From Dama dama (taxonomy: Eukaryota > Chordata > Mammalia > Artiodactyla > Cervidae): 64,000 nucleotides of DNA. The notes beneath the pieces are model-generated. The model had not been told where the DNA came from and searched no databases. It was given only the letters and a program-made list of their open reading frames with translations. Positions within the stretch are counted from its first letter, which is position 1; each line of letters opens with the position of its first letter. The stretch is from positions 59,424,001-59,488,000 of the forward strand of contig NC_083691.1 of assembly GCF_033118175.1 (NCBI RefSeq), written 5' to 3'. The position numbers and the translations under genes are program-made. This document shows, piece after piece, positions 43,191 through 55,342 of the stretch.

Positions 43191-45448
43191 CTTGAAATGG
43201 AAAAAGCCTAGCAATGGTGCTCAGACATTTTATTGTAGCCATGTGTTAAATTATGCAAATATTTTCCAGCCATGTTAGTTTCATCTTACTTAGCTCATCC
43301 ACCTATGACACATTAAGTGCTGCCCTGAACTGAAAAATCTAGCACTGATTTCAGCAGGGCCTTCTCCTGAGCCTTCCTTTTCTTCTGAAATGATCTCACA
43401 CGAATATAACCTTAATAGCAAGTCAGATGGATAGATTCTGTATTCATTTTCAAAATCTGAGTAGCTAGCTGATGGATGGCCTTTCTTGATTACTATAACC
43501 ATACCCCAAAGAGCAAATCAGACAGGTCCTGTTCCTCTTAATATTCTTAATGCCTTTAAGACATTTTGTGCTTAGCACTCTTGAACAGCTCCCTAGTGCC
43601 ACGGTGATAAACTCCAGCCTCCTTGGAGAGCTCCAGAAGGGCCTGCTTCCTGCTGCAGGGCTGGCCCCCAGCCTCACTGGGTGTCACCGCATCCCTGCGC
43701 GCTCCAGGCATATGAAGTTGATGACATTCCCACATGCGCTCTGCTCCCAGATTTGCCTGGTGTGTCAGGAAGAGATTGTGTTCCCAGAATAGCTGTCCCC
43801 ACCTCTTCACCTGGCTGACTCCTCCCTCTCAGCATTCATACCAGGTCAGGTGCAGCACGCCTCTCCCTCTTGGGCCCTTGCTCTGTCTCCCCTGTCTCAC
43901 TCTTCTTTGTTATTGCAGCCCCTCTCACACCATTAGCTTCCCCATATATTAACCTTCCCACAATTTACTGACCCTAGAAATTAGAAACTCTTTTCCTATG
44001 TGTTTTGTCTTCTCCACAAATTTGTCGCCCTTTGTTAAAATGGTACATAAGCCTCCAGGCTAGACTACTTTTATGGGGTTTTCATTTCCGTAAAGCCCCA
44101 CGTGTACACCCTGGGCCAGTGAGAGAGGAGAGGTGTCCCAGTTCAAGGAGAGTGCAGCATCAGGCAACAGAAGACAGTGAACCGTGGACGGCCTGCTGGT
44201 TGGTGACCTGTGAGAGTTACCGAGATCATGGATGGGGGTGTCCCTGGGTTTGGGAGGTAAAAGTTCAGGAAGCTAGGAGGTAAATAATAAGACATTAGAC
44301 ATATTACAGAATGAGAAAGAATTTTGATTTTCAACCTGTAACCAACCGTGCAGTTTCAACCATATCACACGAACTGCTCTATTTTATGCACTTTCAGAAT
44401 CAAGGCCATTCTGAAACAGGGGAGATAGGGACAGCCGATGGCCTGAAATGAAAACATGCACATCTTTCAGCACCAAAATAATTTGACCTGTACCACCTGG
44501 GAAAGCAGCTGCCCCCAAGAAGATGAAGTTGTCTGTGGGTTGGAATATGGCACACAGAAGCCACAGGAATTTAGGACCAGGAAAATTCAGGATGGGAGAG
44601 GAAACCAGTGTTAAATCAGTGCAGTGCTGGGCTGTTGGCACTGGTGCCTGCAAATACACCCCAGGAAACTTGGCACTATTACCCAGGGCTGTGCATTCCC
44701 ACCTCTCCCCAGCATCTTCTCTGCTTACCCCTTTTGAGTTTCTTGCATTTCCAGCTGTTTGGGGTCACCTGCAAGGTATACACGTGGCTGCATGCATAGC
44801 ATGAAATGTCGGGATTTCCATATAGACAGCTTCTTGCCGCTCCACCAACTCCCACAAGCAGAGTGGGGAGCCTTTTCAGTTCACGTGTGTGTGTGTGTGT
44901 TCATGTGTTTATTTCCATAACAGCAGCTACATTACAGAATCTGCCAGTTTGATCATTTCAACTCTGCTCTGCTTGGAAAGCTAATAGAGCAAAACCCAAA
45001 GAAACATCAGAGTCACAGTTCATTTCGCGTGATCTCCATCTGCTGTTAGAGAGTCGAGAGTTGCCTGTGATCTTAGGGAGAATTTCTGCCAAGAAACCAC
45101 CTACGGAGGGAGATCAGGGACCAGGAGACCTTGCTCATTTGCCTCGGAGGCTTCAGTCGATGGCTGCTGTTTTAAGGACTGGAAGGGGTGCCCACGAGTG
45201 ACACTGTTGCTGTAGCTCCCATTCTATCTTGCCAACAGCTTTGGGCTGAATCTTAAACACAGACTCAACGATGCCCTTCCCTCTCGGTTGACGTCCTCCT
45301 GCAGTCTGCTGCTTTCAGCTCCTGAGTCGTGGCTTCCTGGCTCCTCTCTCCTCAGCTCACACTGCCACACCTTCATCATCCTGGAAAATGAGGAAGTGAA
45401 CTCGACCAATAGTGTTTCCATCACCAACTGCAGTGGAAACCTGGACAC
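43191..45448. other. Unassigned sequence, possible L2 remnant
   Basis: Around 43580-44010 the order of C/T-rich blocks ('cctggctgactcctccctct', 'ctgtctcccctgtctcactc') is faintly like an L2 3' end, but I cannot confirm it. A (GT)n run is at 44884-44902. Frames up to ~94 codons lack recognisable motifs. Confidence 0.3.
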
Positions 45449-45525
45449 AATCTCCAGGCAAGAATAATGGGGTGGGTTGCCATGCCCTCCTCCGGGGAAT
45501 CTTCCTGACCCAGGGATCGAATCAC
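45449..45525 (-). mobile_element. Bov-tA fragment (antisense)
   Basis: Only the central part remains: 'tctccaggcaagaataatgg', 'ccatgccctcctccgggg' and 'ctgacccagggatcgaatca'. Both ends are lost. Confidence 0.75.
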
Positions 45526-45808
45526 TGTTGCATCTAGCCAGTGTCTGACTCGAGAAAAATACATGAATTAGCTGTTGGATTATTTTAACATATGGCTTTT
45601 TTATTAATCAGCGGGTGCTAATGCATTATTGTAACTGCCTATTTTTATGTTCCAATTGTCCCAAAAATGACCAGGGCAACTCAGTTCATGTGAGTACCTG
45701 TGACCTTGTGACCCTTGAGCTCCTTCCATTATTCTTTTGGCATTGCTCCATTTTCTGGTGCAGTAAGTTGTGTGAGGACCATCTCAGAATGTTCCTGTCC
45801 CAGTTATG

Positions 45809-46003
45809 ACCTCCCTGGTGATTCACACGTTAAATTATCTGCCTGCAAAGGTGATTTGATCCCTGGGTCAGGAAGATTCCCTGAAGGAAGGCATGACAAC
45901 CCACCCCAGTATTCTTGCCTGGAGATTCCCATGAACAGAGGAGCCTGGTGGGCTACAGTCCTTGGGGTCACAAAGAGTTGGACACGACTGAGTGACTAAG
46001 CAT
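45809..46003 (+). mobile_element. Bov-tA SINE
   Basis: 'tccctggtgattcacacgtt', 'tgatccctgggtcaggaaga' and the tail 'agttggacacgactgagtga'. About 10 bases around the box B are missing. Confidence 0.88.
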
Positions 46004-47186
46004 GAGGTGTTACCTCAGTCACTTATCTAAGAAAACCTTGTTCATTTCACAGGAGACTATTTAGAAGCCAAACTCTGCATGTTTATCGGGCATTTGTGTA
46101 TCTTATTTTGTGAATTTTCTCTTCACATTTATGGTATACTTTCATCAAGTCTGCATAGCAACTCTTAGGATACGGGTGTGTCCTCTGTCTCAACCTGGGT
46201 GCTGGTTACACAGACATGCTCACTGGTATTATGAATATTATTCTCAGTGGAAAGTTTAAATAATAATTTACTAGATGACATCTGTAAACAAGACAGAAGT
46301 GAAATCTTTAGAAAATGACATCACCTTTCCTGGAAACTGTAGGACTGCTTTCCTCTATAATTTGAAATTGCACTGAACGCTTTAATTCCATATTTTAGAT
46401 TTTTCCCTCCCTTTCCTCAAAATCCTGTTTTGATTACATTAAAAATTGAATGTTAGATATAGAGGCTAATTTTAAGCTCTAAAGGTCTTTTATAAAATAT
46501 GTTCTTTATTATTTAAAAACAGGAAATTATAATCCATCTTTATTATTTCTTTTCCCACTTGAAAGACAAAAATCTTATCAAGATTTTTTAAAAAGGCGTT
46601 TCCTTTACCCTGACCTTGCTGTTATAACATAATATAGCATGATTTCTATCCTGAAAATTGGGAAAATGCAAATGTACTAAGATGCTGAAAATTCAAGATC
46701 ATCGTAATATGGCTACAGCATGACCTTGGCAGAGGGAGGCAAAGAAAGCAAGCACAGGAAGGCACAGGATTATTCTAATAATTCAGAGCTCAAAGTTTTC
46801 ATCATATAGCCAGATTCCTCAATATAAATCATTTTAGCTCTGGCATTGCTGCTTCCTAGGCAGTTGCTTTTAGAGTAGAACACATTCTTATGCTAAGTAA
46901 GTGTGCATGTCTTGGTACTGAATACATTTCTTTTTCTGAGACTAGAATATTAAAAATAAACACATTCAGTCCCTATGATAATAAAATAAACACACTTCAA
47001 TGAGAATGTAAGGGCAAGAGAAGAGAAACATTTAAATGCTGAAAATTTCTTTTTTTAAAAAAAAGGAAAAACACAAGCAACCATTTGGATTTTTAGAACT
47101 AAGTGACTTGAATTATTTGCTGATTAGCAATTTTGTTGTTGTTTTTTTTTTAGATGAGCAAATCTATCCTTTTTGGATTAGATGTG
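46004..47186. other. Unassigned AT-rich sequence
   Basis: I see no repeat family and no frame worth naming. A-runs and T-runs at 47050-47065 and 47135-47150 are short simple sequence. Confidence 0.4.
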
Positions 47187-47381
47187 TATGTGCTTAGTCA
47201 CTCAGACATGTCTGGCTCTTGAGGCCTGCCAGGCTCTTCTGTCCATGGAATTTCCCAGCAAGAATACTCGAGTGGCTTGCCATTTCCTTCTCCAGGGGAT
47301 CTTCCCAATCCAGGGATCGAACCAGGTCTCCCACATTGCCGGCAGATTCTTTACCCACTGAGCCACCAGGGAAGCCCCTCT
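47187..47381 (-). mobile_element. Bov-tA SINE (antisense)
   Basis: 'gtgcttagtcactcagacat', 'gatcttcccaatccagggat' and 'ctgagccaccagggaagccc'. Part of the tail side is deleted near 47215. Confidence 0.88.
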
Positions 47382-47411
47382 ACTGCTTGGATTAGATGGA
47401 CCCCATTTTAT

Positions 47412-48555
47412 AGTTCCAGAAAAACATCTATTTCTGCTTTATTGACTATGCCAAAGCCTTTGACTGTGTGGATCACAACAAACTGTGGAAAATTCTGAAA
47501 GAGATAGGAATACCAGACCACCTGATCTGCCCCTTGAGAAACCTGTATGCAGGTCAGGAAGCAACAGTTAGAACTGGACATGGAACAACAGACTGGTTCC
47601 AAATAGGAAAAGGAGTACGTTAAGGCTGTATATTGTCACCCTGCTTATTAACTTATATGCAGAGTATATCATGAGACATGCCAGGCTGGAGGAAGCACAA
47701 GCTGGAATCAAGATTGCCAGGAAAAATATCAATAACCTCAGATATGCAGATGACACCACCCTTATGGCAGAAAGTGAAGAAGAACTAAAGAGTCTCTTGA
47801 TGAAAGTGAAAGAAGAGAGTGAAAAAGTTGATTTAAAGCTCAACATTCAGAAAACTAAGATCATGGCAACTGGTCCCATCACTTCATGGCATATAGATGG
47901 CGAAACAGTGCAATCAGTGGCTGACATTATTTTGGGGGGCTCCAAAATCACTGCAGATGGTGATTGCAGCCATGAAATTAAAAGACACTTACTCCTTGGA
48001 AGGAAAAATATGACCAACCTAGACAGCATATTAGAAAGCAGAGACATTACTTTGTCAACAGAGGTCTGTCTAATCAAGGCTATGTTTTTTCCAGTAGTCA
48101 TGTATGGATGTGAGAATTGGACTATAAAGAAAGCGGAGCAAAGAAGAACTGATGCTTTTGAACTGTGGTGTTGAAGAAGACTCTTGAGTGTCCCTTGGAC
48201 TGCATAGAGATCCAACCAATCCATCCTAAGGGAGATCAGTCTTGGGTGTTCATTGGAAGCACTGAAGTTGAAGCTGAAACTCTGATGCTTTGGCCACCTG
48301 ACGCAAAGAACTGACTCATCTGAAAAGATCCTGATTCTGGGAAAGATTGAGGGCAGGAGGAGAAGGGGACAACAGAGGTGTTGTCCTGGTGAAATGGTTG
48401 GATGGCATCACTGACTCAGTGGACATGAGTTTGGGTAAGCTCTGGGAGTTGATGATGGACAGGGAGGCCTGGTGTGATGCGGTTCATGGGATGGCAAAGA
48501 GTTGGACACGACTGAGTGATTGAACTGAGTAACTGAACTGAGTAACTGAACTGAT
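47412..48555 (+). mobile_element. BovB LINE, 3' 1.14 kb
   Basis: Starts inside the RT coding region at 'ttccagaaaaacatctattt' and reaches the 3' tail, which is expanded as repeated 'aactgagtaactg' units (48523-48555). The frame 47671-48174 keeps NINNLRYADDTTLMAE with the YADD box at 47743-47754. A stop replaces a tryptophan codon at 48172-48174 (tgg to tga), and 'aggagtacgttaaggctg' puts a stop in the preceding RT motif. It is inactive. Confidence 0.92.
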
Positions 48556-49151
48556 TTTATATAAAAGAAATTTATTAATTGATTTTCTACTAATGCAAAT
48601 AAATATCCTTTACAAGCAGCAGACAAAGAAAATCACCAACAAAATCAGAGTTTAATTATTTCCTTAATAGCAACTTGGAATCAATATATCTGCCTAATGC
48701 CCACTGCCAAAACTTAATTCCCATCGTATTCACTTGCTTTTATGTGGTTACAAGCAATCAGAAGATGAAAAGAGACTACACTTCATTCATGTTATAATAG
48801 CAACTTTAAAAAATTACACATTTAATGTTTTGAAGGGAACAAAACAAGATAAAAAGACAGAACAAAGAGGACAGGTACTGGCATGTTTCTCGGCTCAGGT
48901 GTCCACTTCCAGGGCTGAGAAAAAACAGACTCAATCAGGTTAGTACACTTGGTGCCAGTTTCACTTCCAGGATAAACCAAATAACTGAACAGGTGTCCAT
49001 GAATCCAAGATCTCAAATTATCTTCCTGAGTTGGTCACCAATTGGCTGTGACCTTGCAAAGCTTACTAGCTTTTCTTAAACACAGGCTGTTTTAGAAACA
49101 GGTGCCTCTTTTGTAACTAGACAACCCCTAAGATGTTGTTTATAGATGAGG
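48556..49151. other. Unassigned sequence
   Basis: Nothing recognisable. No frame of interest. Confidence 0.4.
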
Positions 49152-49358
49152 TGGGGGCTTCCCAGGTGGTGCTAGTGGTAGAGAATACGCTGCTGATGAA
49201 GGAGACAGACTTGAGTTCTATCCCTGGGTTGGGAAGATCCTCTGGAGAAGGAAATGGCAACCCACTGCAGTATTCTTGCCTGGGAAATCCCATGGACAGA
49301 GGAGCCTGGCAGGCTACAGTCCATGGGGTCGCAAAGAGTTGGACATGACTGAGCATAC
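49152..49358 (+). mobile_element. Bov-tA SINE
   Basis: A full-length copy from 'ggcttcccaggtggtgctag' to 'gagttggacatgactgagca'. The body is highly conserved, including 'gaaatggcaacccactgcag'. Confidence 0.9.
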
Positions 49359-49697
49359 ACCTTTAACATAGCTACTCCCTGATACAAATCACATAAGGAT
49401 TTGGGAACTCGGCACTGTTAAGTGACTTATGAGGTGATAGGCTTACCAGGTGAACACTGGGACTGAACATTGGGCTCTTTTCTTCGTGTTTCCTATGTAA
49501 CAAACTGTGACTGAGAAAAAGGTGACAGCCTCACGGCAGACTCCTCACAGGCACCCTGCAGTCCCATTTGACCACAGTTTTATCTTTATAGCCTTTCACT
49601 GCCCGGGTGCTGTTTCTGGGGCCCTGACCTGCCCACACGCCTCACATCCTGTCACCTGGGCTAGAGAAATAGCATCTCTGTCTAAGCACCCAGTAAT
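49359..49697. other. Unassigned sequence between two SINEs
   Basis: No repeat recognised. A 72-codon frame crosses it without a recognisable motif. Confidence 0.4.
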
Positions 49698-49895
49698 GGG
49701 ACTTCCCTGGCAGTCCAGTGGTTAAGGCTTTGCCTTCCAATGCAAGTGGTATGGGTTCAATCCCTGGTTGGGGGGCTGAGATCCCACATGCCTCGGGGCC
49801 AAAAAAACCAAACCATAACACAGAAATAATATTGTAACAAATTCAATAAAAGACTTTAAAAACAACAACAACAACGACGAAAAACACCTAGTGAT
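49698..49895 (+). mobile_element. CHR-type SINE (older cetartiodactyl tRNA-Glu SINE)
   Basis: 'gggacttccctggcagtcca' and 'agtggttaaggctttgcctt' (box A region), 'atgggttcaatccctggttg' (box B region) and 'gatcccacatgcctcggggc', followed by an A-rich tail with (CAA)n. This differs from Bov-tA in lacking the BovB-derived tail. The family is shared by ruminants, hippos and whales, so the insertion predates the bovid-specific SINEs. Confidence 0.8.
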
Positions 49896-50512
49896 GTAAC
49901 AGCTGCTACACCAGGAACGAACCTCCTTTGGGTGCCCATAGATCCTGACAGAGCTGCACTGAGGAATTGACTTGCTAGGAGGCACATGCATGGAATAGTG
50001 TTTCTTCATTTATTCAGTCAGCACTTTCTTTTGAGGAAGTACATGTGCCAGGCACTGCATATGACGCTGGGACTAAAGCAAAGTCCCCCCAGTAACAGTT
50101 TAAGGAGAAGACACACATATCAACAGCACGATTGCTCTGGCTACATCCCAGAGCAATCTGGGTGTAGCGATCTGGGATGTGTGAGAATCTGTCCAGGGGA
50201 AGAAAGGTCTACACTGGGCCTTCTGGTCAATCTGAAGAGACTCTGCAGAAGTGCCCTGAGGTTCCACATTGCACTGGAGAGCTCAAGATTTGAACTCTTT
50301 GACTTCAAAGTTAACTAATGTTGTATACCAATTTAAATTTTAAGAAATGAATATGTGACCACTCTCCAGAATAACGAATCAGATGAATGGCAGGCCACAT
50401 GTCATGCTGAACACACTTCCTTACATGCCCCATCATCTTGTTGATAGACTGTTTGCTTCTTGACAAAAAGGGCTAAACGCCAACTGACTTCTTCAAGATT
50501 CCTTGGAGCTGA
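49896..50512. other. Mostly unassigned; ancient repeat motif and hairpins
   Basis: 49995-50090 repeats the old pattern seen at 175-335 ('tttattcagtcagcacttt', 'gtgccaggcactgcatatga'). A cluster of overlapping inverted repeats is at 50130-50180. No gene is seen. Confidence 0.4.
50130..50158 (+). other. Perfect 11-bp stem hairpin with competing partners
   Basis: gattgctctgg (50130-50140) pairs with ccagagcaatc (50148-50158) around a 7-base loop. The loop-side segment acatcccag (50143-50151) can instead pair with ctgggatgt (50172-50180), so two mutually exclusive folds exist. Confidence 0.7.
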
Positions 50513-50635
50513 TCTGTTGTTGTTTAGTTGCTAAGTTGTGTCTGACTTTATTGCAACCCCATAGACTGAAGCCGGCCAGATTCCTCTGACCATGAGATTC
50601 CCCAGGCAGGAATACTGGAGTTGACTGGCCCCCCG
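50513..50635 (-). mobile_element. Truncated Bov-A/Bov-tA SINE (antisense)
   Basis: 'gttgctaagttgtgtctgac', 'gcaaccccatagactgaagc' and 'ccccaggcaggaatactgg', then it stops. The head side is missing. Confidence 0.8.
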
Positions 50636-51807
50636 AAATCTCTGTATGAATACGTCTGATGCTTCCTTTCAAGTCGATCAACATTAGATATCACCAACTT
50701 CATCAAAATATCTTTATATGATAGCCTACCATCACATGGATAAATCCCTTTATTTACTTATAATAAGGTAAAATGATGACATATTAATTTGTAGAGAAGT
50801 TGCTGATCTACCTGACTTCCTTTTGCATCTGGGCTGTTACCCACATCATGCAAACTTTCCATTCTGTCTTCATCCTCCCCAGGTTTCTCTTTAGTGACTG
50901 AATACTGAGGACCTTCAAGGGAAAATAAGTGAAGAGGCAACAGGGGAGAAGAACTAGGCCTTTTAATTTGGGGGTTCTCATATATAACAGTATGGACTGC
51001 CCTGGCATTTAGGGACTCTGTGGGTTTTAGCCCAGAAAAGTTTAATCACAGGAACTCAGATGTCAGCAGGAGCTGAGAAGCAAACAAGGACAGACTGGAT
51101 ATAAAATCTAGCATTTTGACTTTCAAGTCCTTATAACCTGATCCTCTTAGAAAGAGCTAGGATAGAGTGCTGATCTGATGCCTACGGGCTGCTGTGCTTG
51201 TCAGGGACCACAGGACCCTGGCGGGCAAATGAAGAGACCAACCACAGATGAGAAATGCTGTCTTGGGACCAGGATCCAAGTCACGGCAGAGCACTTTAGC
51301 TACTCCTGATCACAGAGCTGTGAGCAAAGGGAGGAATATTCTCAATGTGTGCCCAGCATTTGATGTATTTATAGTGCAGTGAAATGTGTAGATTCTCCAG
51401 TACAATTTTCACAAATCTACACATTTGGGGAAATGCTGGCATGTCCTATTTCTGGGTTTTGTATCCTGCTTATACTCTTCAGCCAGATTCCCAAGATCAG
51501 TACACCTACATACAGCACTTGACCCCTTCCCTCAGAGCGGGAAGGGGCCCATCTGAGGAGACTCATCCTGGACGGACACATGTCCTCGTAGAATCTGCAC
51601 TGGTGTAGCCTGAAGGTCTTAACATGGCTTTGATGTCACAGAGTCCTGGGGTCTGTCCTGCTCCATAATGTAATAGATGCATGAACTTAACTGAAGTAGT
51701 TGATTTCCCCCATCATAAAATGAGGATAATAGAAGTGTGTGTGCCCTACAGCTTTCTTGCACATGTTAGCTTAGATAATTTAGGCAGCATGCCTAACACA
51801 GTACCAG
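50636..51807. other. Unassigned sequence
   Basis: No repeat family or coding region recognised. Confidence 0.4.
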
Positions 51808-52012
51808 GTTGTTGCCGCTCAGTTTTGTCCAACTCTTTATTGATCCCGTGGACTGTAGCCCACCAGGCTCTTCTGTCCACGGGCTTTCCCAGGCAAGAAT
51901 ACTGGAGTGGGTTGGGTTGTCATTTCCTTCTCCAGGGACCCAAAGATCAAGCCCATGTCTCCTGCATTGGCAGGCGGGTTCTCTACTGCTGAGCCCCAGG
52001 AAAGCCCATGGT
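51808..52012 (-). mobile_element. Bov-tA SINE (antisense)
   Basis: 'gtggactgtagcccaccagg', 'ggcaagaatactggagtggg' and 'ctcctgcattggcaggcggg'. A six-base duplication (gggttgggttg) is visible in the body at 51909-51919. Confidence 0.88.
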
Positions 52013-52434
52013 ACTGGGTACACGGCGCTAAAATGAAACTGCCCGTGTGGATACCTCCCTGTCTAGCCTCTCCTTCTCTGAGGTCGTCTCACAGCTTAGG
52101 GATTAAATCACAGCCAGGATTTCACACTTCACTGCCGTCTGCTAGAATCCACACTACAGGGTGAAGCTGCTCAAAGGTCAATTTATTTTCTTCCTTTCTT
52201 CAACTATTAGCTATGCTGAACATTTCAGGAACATAAGAGCCTGCCCTGGGCAAAGTGAGGAGATAAAATGGACAATCTGCAAAGATCTTTCCTAATAAAG
52301 CGTTAATGGGGTGATAATGACTTACTGTGTCTGCCTTCCCCTAGAACATCTCTGTCATGTTAAGAAGAGCCCTCAGTGTTCTAACCGAGAGGAGCCACTA
52401 ACAGTGTAGCCACACTATCCTAGCTTCAATTAAA
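52013..52434. other. Unassigned sequence
   Basis: Nothing recognisable. Confidence 0.4.
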
Positions 52435-52902
52435 AAAAAAATGATTCAAGTGTAGTTGATTTATAGTGTTGTGCTAGTTTCTGCTGGGTAACAAGTAAAT
52501 CAGTTGTATATGAACATATATCCACCCTTTTTTAAATTCTTTTCTCATATAGGCCATTACAGAGTGTTGAGTAGGGTTCCCCGTGCTATACAATAGATCC
52601 TATTAGTTATCTATTTTATACATAATACTGTGTATATGTCAACCCCAGTCTCCCAGTTGAACCCTTTCGCCTTACCCCGCTCCTGGTAACCCTAAGTTTG
52701 TTTTCTACATCTGTGATTCTACATTTGTTTCGCAGATAAGTTTATTGGTACAATTTCTTTAGACTCCACATGTAAACCATATCATATTATATTCGTCTTT
52801 CTCTGACTTACTTCACTTAGTACGACAGTCTCTGGGTCCATCCAGGTTTCTGCAAATGGCCTGATTTCATTCTTTTTTCATGGCTGAGTAATGTTTCACT
52901 GT
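52435..52902 (-). mobile_element. Old cetartiodactyl L1 fragment (antisense), split by a SINE
   Basis: The best-preserved copy of the segment also seen at 2520 and 33435: 'gtgtagttgatttatagtgt', 'ccgtgctatacaatagatcc', 'ggtaaccctaagtttgtttt' and 'catggctgagtaatgtttca'. It resumes after the Bov-tA insertion at 53113-53140 ('attccactgtatatatgt'). Confidence 0.75.
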
Positions 52903-53112
52903 GGGCTTCCCTGGTGGCTCAGACATTAAAGAATTCACCTGCAATGTGGAAGACCTGGATTCGATCCCTGGGCTGGGAAGATCCCCTGGAGAAGGGAACA
53001 GCTACCCATTCCAGTATTCTGGCCTGGAGAATTCCATGGACAGAGGAGCCTGGTAGGCTACAGTCTATGGGGTCGCAGAGTCAGATACGACTGAGGGACT
53101 TTTACTTTCAAT
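52903..53112 (+). mobile_element. Bov-tA SINE inserted into an old L1
   Basis: A full-length copy from 'ggcttccctggtggctcaga' to 'gatacgactgagggactttt'. Similar sequence (tttcactgt before, ttccactgt after) flanks it and fits a target duplication with one difference. Confidence 0.92.
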
Positions 53113-53140
53113 ATTCCACTGTATATATGTAAATGAATTA

Positions 53141-53676
53141 GTTTGGGGCCTCAAAAGAGTCCTGTAGTGATTTTACCTCACTGCCTCCCCAGGTCGGGAG
53201 GGCCATTCTCTTGGTACCATGTTGATGCCTAGCACATCGACAGTTGGAGAGAAAACATTTCTGCCTTCTACCCAAAGATCATGTCCATGACACTTAGAAT
53301 GTATTTAGTTCAGGAAACCTTAAAATTTGAGACAAGCATGTAAGTAATCAGAACGATAAAAACAAATGATGCAATCCTCAGACTGAGTAGCCAAATAATG
53401 CCAGCATCTTAAAAAAATAATCCTGTTAAATCAGAATAGATATTAGCACTATAATAACTAAATTATTAGTTTAATTAGTTAAGTCAATGAATCGTACTAT
53501 TAAGTTAAGTCATAATCGTACTATGACTGCAGACATCCCCCACCAGGTTTCTGTGTCTAGTTAAATTATGTTTTATTGTTCTCTTTCTTTAAGTTAATTA
53601 TATACTACAGATACTACACATAAAATAGATAACTAATCAGAACCTGCCATCGAGCACAGTGAGTGGAGTAATGGAG
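53141..53676. other. Unassigned sequence
   Basis: AT-rich, with short internal repetition of 'taagttaagtcaat'-like words at 53470-53525. No gene is seen. Confidence 0.35.
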
Positions 53677-53878
53677 TGTAGGTCACTCAGTCGTGTCCAA
53701 CTCTGTGACCCCATGGACTGTAACCCACCAGGCTCCTCTGTCCATGGAATTCTCCAGGCAGCATACTGGAGTGGATTGCCATTTCCTTCTCCAGGGCATC
53801 TATCCAAGCCAGGGATTGAACCCAGGTCTCTGGAATTGCAGGTGGATTCTTTACCATTGAGCCACCAGGGAAATTTTG
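53677..53878 (-). mobile_element. Bov-tA SINE (antisense)
   Basis: 'ggtcactcagtcgtgtccaa', 'ccatggactgtaacccacca', 'gccagggattgaacccaggt' and 'accattgagccaccaggg' show a reversed full-length copy. Confidence 0.92.
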
Positions 53879-54208
53879 CATATATGTATTCATGTGGCTT
53901 ATTCATTTTGCTGTACAGACAACAAAAAGAAATTAACACATTGAAAAGCAACTATACAACAATAAAATTAATTTTAAAACTTAATTATAAAGATTTTACT
54001 TTAAAAAAAAGGAAAACAAAATAGTTTGAGGGTCAGGTTAATAGTAACTAGCATACAGTATTGTTGTAAGATTTAAATGAGAGAGAGAATTGAAGTGTCT
54101 GATCTGTAGTTGGTTCTCAGTGACCATGAGCTACAGTTGATGCTGTGACAGTCCTCAGTCTGCAGCACATGGCCTGCATGTGACAGCATCTAGATAGACT
54201 TTTTAAAG
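53879..54208. other. Unassigned sequence before the L1 tail
   Basis: AT-rich and unrecognised. Confidence 0.35.
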
Positions 54209-54832
54209 GTCCAATGTTCATTGCAGGACTGTTTATAATAGCCAGGACATGGAAGCAACCTAGATGCCCATCAGCAGATGAATGGATAAGGAAGCTGTGG
54301 TACATATACACCATGGAATATTACTTAGCCATTAAAAAGAATTCATTTGAATCAGTTCTAATGAGATGGATGAAACTGGAGCCCATTATACAGAGTGAAG
54401 TAAGCCAGAAAGATAAAGAACATTACAGCATACTAACACATATATATGGAATTTAGAAAGATGGTAACGATAACCCTATATGCAAAACAGAAAAAGAGAC
54501 ACAGATGTACAGAACAGACTTTTGGACTCTGTGGGAGAAGGCGAGGGTGGGATGTTTCAAAAGAACAGCATCGAAACATGTATATTATCTATGGTGAAAC
54601 AGATCACCAGCCCAGGTTGGATGCATGAGACAAGTGCTCGGTCCTGGTGCACTGGGAAGACTCAGAGAAATCGGGTGGAGAGGGAGGTGGGAGGGGGAAT
54701 CGGGATGGGGAATACATGTAACTCCATGGCTGATTCATGTCAATGTATGACAAAACCCACTTCAATATTGTAAAGTAATTAGCCTCCAACTAATAAAAAT
54801 AAATGAAAAAAAAATTAAAAAAAATAAAATTA
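54209..54832 (+). mobile_element. 5'-truncated young ruminant L1, 3' end
   Basis: Covers the end of ORF2 and the entire 3' UTR. A frame from 54214 retains the ORF2 C-terminus ([33 protein letters not shown]) to its normal stop at 54456. The 3' UTR keeps the 'aacagatcaccagcccagg' block missing from L1-A and ends in 'cctccaactaataaaaataa' and an A-rich tail. Confidence 0.92.
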
Positions 54833-55202
54833 ATACATCAGCATATCCTTTGTTTTGAACAATTCTTTGCTACATATTCTCCTCCACTGCATGGGCAGTT
54901 TTGTGGAGGCAGGACAATGTTCTCAAGATAGTGACTGGGCTCTGAAGTCGATGAAACAGGTGTGAAGGTTGACTGTGCTATTTTTTATTTATGGCACTCG
55001 GGCAAGTCACTCACTCCAGGAGCCTCAGTTACCATGCTTGTACTTGGTGGTGATGGGACCACACCCTCAGGGTTGTCAAGAGGATGAAATAAGATGATTT
55101 AATCAGTGGTTTTCATGAGCTCACAACCTCCCTCTTCCCCTCTGTTTTAGCAGCTGATGCCCAGCGTATGCCTGTGTAGTGATTCCTGGATAGGTAGATA
55201 TT
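54833..55202. other. Unassigned sequence
   Basis: Nothing recognisable. Confidence 0.4.
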
Positions 55203-55342
55203 GGGCTTCCCAGGTGGCTCAATGGTAAGGAACCCGCCTGCAGCGCGGGAGACACAGGAGAGGCAGGTTTGATCTCTGCGTCAGGAATATCCTCTGGAGA
55301 AGGAAGTGGCAACCCATTCCAGTATTCTTGCCTGGGAAATTG
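55203..55342 (+). mobile_element. 3'-truncated Bov-tA SINE
   Basis: 'gggcttcccaggtggctcaa' through 'ccagtattcttgcctgggaa'. The BovB-like tail is missing. Confidence 0.88.

Noticed and set aside
43550..43810. Overlapping 70-84-codon frames on both strands
   Set aside because: They overlap antiparallel, and the region looks like an old repeat (possibly L2) rather than coding DNA.
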